Made by a program: the position numbers and the translations under genes
The notes under the pieces: generated by a model
Databases searched by the model: none
What the model saw: only the letters and a program-made list of their open reading frames with translations
What the model was told of the DNA's origin: nothing
Source: Pseudoduganella armeniaca
GTDB lineage: Bacteria; Pseudomonadota; Gammaproteobacteria; Burkholderiales; Burkholderiaceae_D
Length of the DNA: 64,000 bases
Assembly: GCF_003028855.1 (NCBI RefSeq)
Contig: NZ_CP028324.1
Span: 3,348,001 to 3,412,000, forward strand
Direction of reading: 5' to 3'
Part shown: one piece after another, positions 54,801 to 61,818 of the stretch
How the letters are laid out: every line of letters starts with the position of its first letter
How positions within the stretch are numbered: position 1 is the first letter of the stretch

Positions 54801-56726
54801 GACGTAGGTCAGGCGGATGTTCTTGTCCCATTCGAGGCGGGTGTCGTGGCTGCCGTCGTCGGCCCACTCGCGTATTGCCTTGGCGTTCGCGCCGCTGTCG
54901 ATGCTGGTGTCGTAGGCCAGGTTCATGCCGCGACCCGTGCGGTCGATGTAGCGCGTGACGAGGTGGCGGTCGTACTGGTAGTGCCAGGCGGCCGCGTTTT
55001 CTTCCTGGGCGTAGATCAGGTCGCCGTGCTCGTTGTAGTCGTAGGCGGACAGTTGGCGTACCAATTGTCCATCCTTGATTTCCCACAGCGCGACGATGTG
55101 GCCGGTCGCGGCGTCAATCTGGGTGCCGGCATGGGCGACGATGATGTCGCCTTGCTTGCTGATGATGTCGCTCAGCACCGCCTCGCCATTGGCCACGTGG
55201 TCGTAGCGCAGGCCGAGGGCGGCGCCGTCCTTGGCGTGGATGGAGATCAGGCGGAAGTGCTGCTTGCCCATCTCGGCTGCCTTGCTGCGCACCGTGTCGG
55301 TCAGCTCATAGGTTTCGCGCCAGGGGCTGGGTTGGCCTTCGGGCAGCGGTTTGCCGAAGTCGAGCGTCAGCAAGGTGATGCTCAAGCGGGTCAGCGTGAT
55401 CTGCTCGACCGGATCGTGATGCTTCTCGCCAACCGCCAGCCAGGGATAGCGATGGCTGCGGCCATCGGCGGCGTGGTAGAGCAGGCCGGTCGGCTTGCCC
55501 TGGCCAACGACGTCGATGCGGGTGCTGTACGGCGTGAGCCAGCGTGCGCCGAGGTTGCCGCGATCGTAGGCGGTCAGCTGGCTGCGGTAGGTGCGGCTCC
55601 ATTCGATCGGGAGTGGGGCATCCAGCAGGAAGTCCGTGTGCGTAAAGGTTTCGGCGCCGGTGGCAAAGCTGATCGAGTGAGCGGTGGCGGCCTTGGCCGG
55701 GCACAGCTTGCAGTTGTTGGCGTCGCCGGTAGCGGGGCTTTGATGGCTGGAAGCGCCCAGCTCGTGGCCGGGGTTGTCCTTCTTGTGCTGCGCGCCCTTG
55801 GCGGATGGCATCAGCACCGCATGATTCTTCTTGTGCTTGACGACCGCGTCGCGCAGGCGCATCAGGATCCACTTGATGCTCATTTGCGCCTGTTCGTCGG
55901 CCAGGGCTGCCAGCTTGCCGCGAAATGCAGGCTTGAAATCGGTGAGGTGCATGATGATGGCCGTTACACCGGCGACAGCACCTTCCGGCAGCTGGCGCGC
56001 CGCGGTGGCGGCGGCGTAATTTGCGGCCCGCTTGTACTGCCGGTCGATGGCGCCCAGCATGCAGCGCCAACTGCTTTGCACCTTGGGGTCGTGCAGCTTG
56101 GTTTCCGCTTCCGCCGGGGGAGCCAAGTCGAACAGCGGTTCCTTGCCGATGCAGCGCTTGAGGATCTTGATCAGGTCGTCGACGATGCCGTCGCCGACCT
56201 TGGCGCATTCGTCCAGGATGCCCGACAGCCTGCTCATCGCGCCATCGATGAAGGTTTCGAGTTCGCCGGCCAGCCGGGCATTGAGGTGCACGACCAGCAC
56301 CTCGACCAGCGTCGCGCCGATATCCTTGAAGCCCATGGCCAGCTTTTGCCGCGCCAGGTGCAGGGTAGGGCGCAGGCACATGCGCGCGGCGCTCGACGCC
56401 GGCAGCGGCACCACGCCGATCAGGTTGATGCCCAGGCTGACCCAGGCCAGGAAATCGACTTTGCCCTTTCCTTTGTCGATGTATTTCTGGATGATGCCGA
56501 CCACGTCCATGATGGCGTCGATCAAGGCCATGATGTTGCCGATGACCGGCAGGCTGCCGGCCACGGTACTGAGGCGCTCGAGCGTGACGTAATCGTGGCT
56601 GATCTTGCGCAGCCATTTGTCGAAGGCTGCCGCGGCGGCGCCGACGTCTTGCTGGTCGATCGTGTTCAGTGGGGCGACGGCGACTTCGGGCGCGCGTTCG
56701 GCAACTTTGGGCGTTGGATCGGTCAT
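51858..56726 (-). CDS. RHS-repeat toxin with a putative clan CD cysteine-peptidase tip
   Basis: 1622 residues. The N-terminal region about 1-330 has hydrophobic helices (about 55-80 and 91-110) and no PAAR domain. DUF6531 about 345-440 (HSISFATGAETFTHTDFLLD), YD/RHS repeats about 540-1440 (many YRYDxxGR-like units), and the core ends with RYYDPESTCYLSHDPIGLLG and GVDPLGL near 1490, where RHS proteins cleave themselves. The tip, residues 1492-1622, has GGVFTVGGHGN (His1522) and TVQLMSCNTGKG (Cys1562), the two hydrophobic-block-plus-HG and block-plus-SC patterns of clan CD peptidases. Tip DNA is lower in GC. It is probably a T6SS cargo. Confidence 0.93.
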   Translation of the reverse strand: MTDPTPKVAERAPEVAVAPLNTIDQQDVGAAAAAFDKWLRKISHDYVTLERLSTVAGSLPVIGNIMALIDAIMDVVGIIQKYIDKGKGKVDFLAWVSLGINLIGVVPLPASSAARMCLRPTLHLARQKLAMGFKDIGATLVEVLVVHLNARLAGELETFIDGAMSRLSGILDECAKVGDGIVDDLIKILKRCIGKEPLFDLAPPAEAETKLHDPKVQSSWRCMLGAIDRQYKRAANYAAATAARQLPEGAVAGVTAIIMHLTDFKPAFRGKLAALADEQAQMSIKWILMRLRDAVVKHKKNHAVLMPSAKGAQHKKDNPGHELGASSHQSPATGDANNCKLCPAKAATAHSISFATGAETFTHTDFLLDAPLPIEWSRTYRSQLTAYDRGNLGARWLTPYSTRIDVVGQGKPTGLLYHAADGRSHRYPWLAVGEKHHDPVEQITLTRLSITLLTLDFGKPLPEGQPSPWRETYELTDTVRSKAAEMGKQHFRLISIHAKDGAALGLRYDHVANGEAVLSDIISKQGDIIVAHAGTQIDAATGHIVALWEIKDGQLVRQLSAYDYNEHGDLIYAQEENAAAWHYQYDRHLVTRYIDRTGRGMNLAYDTSIDSGANAKAIREWADDGSHDTRLEWDKNIRLTYVTDALGNETRYYYDIAGYTYRTIYPDGLEEWFYRDNAKNVIRHIHTDGNSEHFRYDDHGNLLTHTRADGSQVHFEYDANHLITGILDPEGGTWKRDYDAQGHLVEEIDPLGNKTQYAYDKAGRPVEVTDAKGGVKKLTYTPDGQLASYTDCSGHSTQWQYDERKRLIKSFDAAGNITRYRYTPVNAEALTLALSEETGNHPGQLEAVIHPDGTEEQLRHDAEGRLLAHIDALQRTTAYRYTAAGRIAQRTDALGHSLRYRWDALGRLSALENENGSVYRFQYDPVGRLLQEQGFDGKITEYRYHEGTGVLAETVEAGVTTRLEFDAMGRLMQRRAAAPGQPEQIETFAYYASGQLADAKNEHARLQWFYDPAGNRVREHQHYHGPFHPDKRTAVWHHRYDELNQRIGTTRPDGHRVDWLTYGAGHVHGLLLDGQEIVSFERDALYQETSRTQANGLLQTMKYDPAGRLIEQQLGRKNVEFRPDQYRPDVQVGMQAAIQRRYRYDRSGQLTSIDDTRRGHIEYRYDPVGRLLAANSAMGHETFAFDPAGNIQVPNTAQQHQSIATRAPLPKVLDNLLKEYAGTRYRYDNRGNLIERFQNGQRDTFEWDAFNRMARAVTRYGITTFAYDPMGRRIAKHSQASDGTTLRNTTRTIYGWDGDTLALESSVCHGHVPAERTVHYVYERDSFVPLVQAARSQPLRLAPTTNVKALMAGNNGMYDLRLDPLWNGQYELEAEAFGKDEITFYQCDQLGTPQELTDCEGKVAWSAQYKAWGQAKEAISKAAHKAGVRNPIRFQGQYLDEETGLHYNRYRYYDPESTCYLSHDPIGLLGGPHTRRYVQNNPSKGVDPLGLVDINLFPSHEAIRASAEKIPNPGGVFTVGGHGNPSVMVDASGKSLSPKELAKMIQDHPDYKQGQTVQLMSCNTGKGTNSYAKRVAAELRAPVKAPDQYLWIWPDGRYKPAAMKPDGTMDTSNPGSWHVFEP

Positions 56727-57001
56727 GCAAACATCATGGGCCGATTGCCAAACTGGCGAGAGCGGAACAGCGTCCCTTTGGTCAACATCAAACCGAACGC
56801 GGCATTATCGCGACAGCGCTGGTCGTGCCAGCACGAGCACAGACACTGCCGTGACGACGAGTTGTCGATAGGGCATGCTCATCCCTTGCCGACCCGCAGC
56901 AGGCGCGGCATGGCGGCGCAAATTATTTGTTGTTCAGCCTCAAGATCTACCGATTCGGGTCGAAAAGTATTGCTTGAGCTCATCACTATCCTGTTCCCAC
57001 C

Positions 57002-58915
57002 ATGCTTAGTAAAACTTCCACGCGGTTGCGCTACACCGTCGCCGCCTGCGCATTCTTCGCCCTGACGTTGATCGGCACCTTCACGGTCATGCAGCTATTC
57101 GTCGCGCCCGATCTCGCGGCGCTGGAAGGCCGCCTGGTCATTGACCAAGCCGCCGAGATCGGCACCCGCGTCAGCGAGCAGCTGCGCAAGGTCGAGGCGC
57201 AGCAGCGCAGCATCACGCAGACCGTCGCCTTGCTCGACAGCGAACAGATCGACCGCCTCCAGCCCGGCCTGGTGGACCAGTACGGCGACCCGAACGTGTT
57301 CGGCGGCGGCATCTGGCCCTTGCCCAACAAGCGCGAGCAGGGCCGCGAGAAATTCAGCACCTTCTTCGCGCGCGATGCCGCGACCCGGCAGCTGGTCGTC
57401 AACACCCACTGGAATTCGCCCGAGTCGCTGAAGTACTGGGAACAGCCCTGGTACGAAAACGGCAAGACCGCCGCGAAGGGCCACTGCAACTGGGCCAAGG
57501 CCTACCAGGACGACGCCAGCCCGCAGCCGCGCACCAACTGCGCCATGCCGATCTACAAGGGCGCCGAGCTGTATGGCGTCTCCACCATCGACGTGACCCT
57601 GGGCTTCTTCAACACCCTGGTGGCCGATATGGAAAAGAAGCTCGGCGCCCAGATCCTGATCGTCGAAGGGGACGGCAAGATCGTCAGCAACAGCACGCGG
57701 ATCGACGGCAACATCGTGCTGAAGAACGTCGGCGACCTGGCCGCGTCCTCACCGATGGCCGCCGAGATCAAGGTGCTGCTGGACAAGGCGCGCAACGGCG
57801 AGCCGGTCGAGGGTTCCTACCAGACGCCGCAAGGACGCCACACGCTGTTCCTGCGCGCCATCCCGGGCAGCCCGTGGTTCATCGCCACCGGCATCCCGAC
57901 CAGCATGCTGGCGACGAACAGCGACCGCATCATGTTCAAGCTGGCCGCCATCCAGGTGCCGATGGGCGTGCTGCTGCTGGTGGCCGTGGTCAGCGCGCTC
58001 GGTGTGTTCATGCGGCGCCTCGGCACCCTGAAGGCCAGCATCGACGAACTGGGTGCCGGCGAAGGCGACCTGACGCGTCGCCTGCCCGAGACGGGCGGAC
58101 TGGAATTCGCCGGCGTCGCGCGCAGCTTCAATACCTTCATCGCGCAGTTGCAGGACATCGTGCGCCAGGTGGCCACCGGCTCCGCGTCGATCAGCGCCGC
58201 GTCGGAGGAAATCTCCAGCGGCAACCGCGACCTGTCCGCACGCACGGAGGACCAGGCTGCGTCGCTCGAGGAAACGGCGGCGTCGATGGAGGAAATCACG
58301 GGCACGGTGAAGCAGACCGCCGACAATGCGGACCGCGCCAACCGCCTGGCCAGCCAGGCTTCCGACGTGGCCACCCGTGGCGGCAACGTGATCGGCGACG
58401 TCGTCGCCAAGATGAACGCGATCAGCGACGCATCGAAGAAGATCGTCGACATCACGGGCGTCATCGACGGGATCGCGTTCCAGACCAATATCCTGGCACT
58501 GAACGCGGCGGTGGAGGCGGCCCGCGCCGGTGAGCAGGGCCGCGGCTTCGCCGTCGTGGCGGGCGAGGTGCGCAACCTGGCGCAGCGCGCCGCCAGCGCG
58601 GCCAAGGAAATCAAGGCCCTGATCGACGACTCGAACACGCAAGTCAACGCCGGCGCCGAGCTGGTCGGGCAGGCGGGTGCCACGATGAGCGAGATCATCG
58701 CGACCACGGAGAACGTCGCCACGATCGTCAACGAGATCGTGTCAGCCGCCCGCGAACAGAGCAGCGGTATCGAGCAGATCAACCAGACCATCACGCAGCT
58801 CGACGCCAGCACCCAGCAGAACGCGGCCCTGGTCGAACAGGTCGCGGCCAGCGCCGAAGCGATGCAGCAGCAGGCGCAGGTGCTGAACGGCGTGGTCGGC
58901 GCGTTCCGCCTGTAA
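57002..58915 (+). CDS. Methyl-accepting chemotaxis protein with double-Cache sensor
   Basis: 637 residues. First helix about 12-33, periplasmic dCache-like domain about 34-305 with a tryptophan-rich part (WNSPESLKYWEQPWYENG, CAMPIYKGAELYGVSTIDVT), second helix about 316-338, HAMP about 340-390, and a cytoplasmic signalling coiled coil with the conserved tip DGIAFQTNILALNAAVEAAR. No NWETF-type CheR tether is present. The ligand is unknown. It lies between the RHS gene and tssA, an unrelated insertion in the T6SS locus. The 275 bases upstream (56727-57001) carry no gene. Confidence 0.93.
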   Translation: MLSKTSTRLRYTVAACAFFALTLIGTFTVMQLFVAPDLAALEGRLVIDQAAEIGTRVSEQLRKVEAQQRSITQTVALLDSEQIDRLQPGLVDQYGDPNVFGGGIWPLPNKREQGREKFSTFFARDAATRQLVVNTHWNSPESLKYWEQPWYENGKTAAKGHCNWAKAYQDDASPQPRTNCAMPIYKGAELYGVSTIDVTLGFFNTLVADMEKKLGAQILIVEGDGKIVSNSTRIDGNIVLKNVGDLAASSPMAAEIKVLLDKARNGEPVEGSYQTPQGRHTLFLRAIPGSPWFIATGIPTSMLATNSDRIMFKLAAIQVPMGVLLLVAVVSALGVFMRRLGTLKASIDELGAGEGDLTRRLPETGGLEFAGVARSFNTFIAQLQDIVRQVATGSASISAASEEISSGNRDLSARTEDQAASLEETAASMEEITGTVKQTADNADRANRLASQASDVATRGGNVIGDVVAKMNAISDASKKIVDITGVIDGIAFQTNILALNAAVEAARAGEQGRGFAVVAGEVRNLAQRAASAAKEIKALIDDSNTQVNAGAELVGQAGATMSEIIATTENVATIVNEIVSAAREQSSGIEQINQTITQLDASTQQNAALVEQVAASAEAMQQQAQVLNGVVGAFRL

Positions 58916-58981
58916 GGCGGCTGGCGCGGCATGTGGTATCAACCGGCCTGGCCAGCGGGCCGGTTGACCATTACTTCCAGC

Positions 58982-60022
58982 TCAGCTCTGGGCCGGCGGC
59001 ACGCCCAGCAGCTCCTCGATATGGGCCAGCGAGGCCTGGTCCTTGACCACGGAGCGCAGCCAGGTATGCAGGTCCTGTTCGCCTGCCGCGGCGGCCTTCT
59101 CGGCGAAGTACGAGACGGGGCTGTGCGGCTCGGTCTCGCGGAAGAATTGGGCCACCGCGCGCAGTTGCGCGATCGCCTGCGCGCGGGTGCGGATCGGACC
59201 CTGCTGGGTGCCGGTGCCGGGCTGCACGTGGACCTGCGTCGGTACGCCGCTGTCGCCGGTCGGCGCGGTGGCTTGCTCGACCGGCGCGCTCTCCGTCACC
59301 GGTGCCGGCATCACGTGCACCATGGCCTCGACGGCTTCGCGCGCCTGCGAGAAGCCTGGGCTGTCCTGGCCCAGGCGCGCGTCAGCGGCGCGTTCCAGGT
59401 CGCGCAGCGCGTCCAGGCAGTACTGCGCATCGGCCGTGAACTTGGCACGGAACGCCGGCGACGTGCGCGCCTTGGCCGCTTCCATGTCCGCCAGCTTCGG
59501 CGCGCCCGACTGGTCGTTTTCCTCGCCTGCCGTGGCGCGCTTGCGGGCGGCCTCGAAGTCGATCGTGGAGAATGCGGTGCCGCGTCCTTCGGTCAGCGGC
59601 AGTTCGCGCAGCAGGGTGCGGGTGCGCGCCAGAATCCACGACAGGTTGCCGATGCGCTGGTCGTTATCGCCGTCTTCCGCCTCCGGATACAGGCCCAGGT
59701 CCCAGAACGTGTCGCACAGGCCTGCCAGCAGGCGGAAGCCTTCGCCCAGGCCGCGCAGGTGATGCTGCTTGGCCGCCGCCTCGGTCAGCCAGACGGCCAG
59801 GCGCAGGTCCTTGCTCTTCTCAGCCAGCAGCTTGACGCAGCGGGTGACGACGAACTCCCAGTCGGCTTCCTTCAGTTCCGTTTCCCATGCGCCCTGGGCC
59901 AGCGACGGGTCGTCGAACTTGCGCGCGTGGGCAATGGCGTCCAGCTCGGGCGAGAACGCCATGTCCTCGCCGCACGGCTTGCTGTCGCTGATCGGTATTA
60001 ATAGCTGTTCGGCAGTGAACAT
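58982..60022 (-). CDS. tssA: Type VI secretion protein TssA
   Basis: 346 residues. ImpA N-terminal domain about 5-125 (LLIPISDSKPCGEDMAFSPE, GLCDTFWDLGLYPEAEDGDN, RIGNLSWILARTRTLLRELP), then a variable middle and a short C-terminal helical part (AIAQLRAVAQFFRETEPHSP, SYFAEKAAAAGEQDLHTWL). The short C-terminal type caps the baseplate side of the growing sheath. It is the last gene of the tssM-tagF-ompA-tssA minus-strand unit, with 18 bases to the OmpA gene stop. Confidence 0.95.
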   Translation of the reverse strand: MFTAEQLLIPISDSKPCGEDMAFSPELDAIAHARKFDDPSLAQGAWETELKEADWEFVVTRCVKLLAEKSKDLRLAVWLTEAAAKQHHLRGLGEGFRLLAGLCDTFWDLGLYPEAEDGDNDQRIGNLSWILARTRTLLRELPLTEGRGTAFSTIDFEAARKRATAGEENDQSGAPKLADMEAAKARTSPAFRAKFTADAQYCLDALRDLERAADARLGQDSPGFSQAREAVEAMVHVMPAPVTESAPVEQATAPTGDSGVPTQVHVQPGTGTQQGPIRTRAQAIAQLRAVAQFFRETEPHSPVSYFAEKAAAAGEQDLHTWLRSVVKDQASLAHIEELLGVPPAQS

Positions 60023-60040
60023 TGAGGCCTCTGCGATGGT

Positions 60041-60829
60041 TTATTGTGAGATGCGGAATTCGATGCGGCGGTTGCGCGCGCGGCCGTCGGCCGTGTCGTT
60101 GCTGGCGATCGGGCGGTCCGGACCCTGGCCGGTGGCGGTCAGCAGGTCGCCGTTCAAGCCATGGCTGGCGAAATACGCCTTGACCGTGTCGGCGCGCGCC
60201 TGGCTGAGCGCCAGGTTGGACGAGCGCAGGCCGGCGCTGTCGGTGTGGCCGATGATCTCGACCTTGCGGCCCTTCATCTTCAACAGCGCGGCCAGCATCT
60301 CGTCGACGATGGCCTTGCCGGCCGGCGTCAGGGTGGCCTTGCCGCTTTCGAATTCGACGGTGCGGTTGGCCAGCGTGTTGTCCAGGATGGCCTGGTCGGC
60401 GGCCGACACGCGCAGGCCGTTGTTGACTGTGTAGGTCGGATTCAGGCTGGTGGCCACGTTGCTGGCGATGCGCTGGCGCAGCGCCTCGTTGGCGACCTCG
60501 CCGCGCAGGCTGACGGTATTGCCGTCGATCTTCAGCTGGCCCTTGCTGATCTGCTTCAGTTCCGGCGTGATCAGCTTCTGCACGTAGTTGTTCCAGTTGG
60601 CCGGCATCGAGACGGGGCCGACGGCGATCTGGTCGACCACCTTGTCGGCGCCGTACAGCTCGCGCAGCTTGGCCAGCACGGCGGCCTTGCTGGCATCGTC
60701 CGGCACGGTGCCGCTGACGGTGACCTGGCCCGGCTCGGGCGTCGCCAGGGCCGGGGCCACGTTCTGGGCCGCGGCGGCGGCGCAGGCGGCCAGGGTCGCG
60801 GCGATGACGATGGTAGGGATGAATCGCAT
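60041..60829 (-). CDS. OmpA-family lipoprotein of the T6SS locus
   Basis: 262 residues. Signal peptide with lipobox-like LAAC near 13-16, a BON-like region about 30-130 and an OmpA C-terminal peptidoglycan-binding domain about 155-262 (VEFESGKATLTPAGKAIVDE, VEIIGHTDSAGLRSSNLALS, ARADTVKAYF, RARNRRIEF). Since TssL here lacks a peptidoglycan domain, this protein may anchor the membrane complex to the cell wall, as TagL-like proteins do. It starts 2 bases after the tagF stop. Confidence 0.88.
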   Translation of the reverse strand: MRFIPTIVIAATLAACAAAAAQNVAPALATPEPGQVTVSGTVPDDASKAAVLAKLRELYGADKVVDQIAVGPVSMPANWNNYVQKLITPELKQISKGQLKIDGNTVSLRGEVANEALRQRIASNVATSLNPTYTVNNGLRVSAADQAILDNTLANRTVEFESGKATLTPAGKAIVDEMLAALLKMKGRKVEIIGHTDSAGLRSSNLALSQARADTVKAYFASHGLNGDLLTATGQGPDRPIASNDTADGRARNRRIEFRISQ

Positions 60830-60831
60830 GT

Positions 60832-61818
60832 TCAGGTTCCGATAAACGCCGTGCCGACCGAATCGAGCGCGGACTTGAGTGACAGGTTGCCTTGCGCCAG
60901 GTAGGTGGACAGCTTCTTGATCGCGTAATCCGTGTCGATCTGCTCCTCCACCCAGTCCAGCTGGTCGAAGTCGATGTGCCGTTCCAGCGCCACCTGCGGG
61001 TCCATGATGGCGCGCAAGGTCTGCGCCGAGGCGCCGGAGAAGCCCAGCACCATGGCCGGCTTGTTGGCCAGGCGCGTGACGAACAGCGCCAGCTCGAAAT
61101 CGGCCCGCACCAGGAACGGCGTGATCAGGTGCATCCAGAACGCCGCCACCAGGTTGCGGTAGACCGGGTCTTCCGGCAGCGGCAGCAGCAGGCTTTTTTC
61201 CAACCGGCTCGAGCTGCTGGCCAGCACGGGCTGCAGCAGCATGCCCAGCGCCAGCAGGATCTGCCGCGCCGAGGCACGGTAGCCGGCCTGGTCCAGCATC
61301 GCGTCCAGCGCGCCGACGGTCTGCAGTTCCAGGAAGTCCTCGAACGCGGCATCGTAGGCGGCCGTGCCCAGGTCCAGTTCGATCTGCTGGCTGGTGGCGC
61401 TTTGCAGCGCCATGGTCGGGTCGCCGGCCGCGCGCACGCCGACCGTCATCGCTTCCAGGCGGTTCCACAGCCGCGTCAGCACCAGCGGCGCGTTCGGCAC
61501 GAAGGCGCCCGGGTCGGCCACTTCCATCGCGCTCATCATCATGAACGGATAGCGCCGGTTGGACTGGTCGGTGCTGGCCACGATATGGCCGCCGATCGCG
61601 TGGCGGCGGCGCGGCCCGACGAAGGCGAAGTGCAGCGGCGTGACGGCGTCGTAATGCAGGCGCCAGCGCGCGTCGGTACTCATCAGGTCCATCGCCTGCG
61701 ACAGCCAGTCGTCCAGCACCTTGATCAGTGCCGGGCTGTCGCTGGCCTTGACGAAGTCGCCGCGGCTGGGGATCTTGCCGAAGTAGCCGACCGAGATCGG
61801 CGTCATGCCGCGGCTCAT
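60832..61818 (-). CDS. tagF: Type VI secretion-associated protein TagF
   Basis: 328 residues. The opening ISVGYFGKIPSRGDFVK and RRHAIGGHIVASTDQSNRRY, then PFMMMSAMEV, are typical of TagF (DUF2094). In Pseudomonas TagF acts as a post-translational repressor of T6SS firing through Fha1; no fha, ppkA or pppA gene is in the window. The ATG overlaps the tssM stop by 4 bases, so the two are coupled. Confidence 0.92.
   Translation of the reverse strand: MSRGMTPISVGYFGKIPSRGDFVKASDSPALIKVLDDWLSQAMDLMSTDARWRLHYDAVTPLHFAFVGPRRRHAIGGHIVASTDQSNRRYPFMMMSAMEVADPGAFVPNAPLVLTRLWNRLEAMTVGVRAAGDPTMALQSATSQQIELDLGTAAYDAAFEDFLELQTVGALDAMLDQAGYRASARQILLALGMLLQPVLASSSSRLEKSLLLPLPEDPVYRNLVAAFWMHLITPFLVRADFELALFVTRLANKPAMVLGFSGASAQTLRAIMDPQVALERHIDFDQLDWVEEQIDTDYAIKKLSTYLAQGNLSLKSALDSVGTAFIGT

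Noticed and set aside
53247..57065. Very long open frame on the plus strand opposite the RHS gene
   Set aside because: It mirrors the RHS codons in high-GC DNA, has repetitive Val/Gly/Ala-rich composition, no family motifs and no start signal; the RHS reading is unambiguous.
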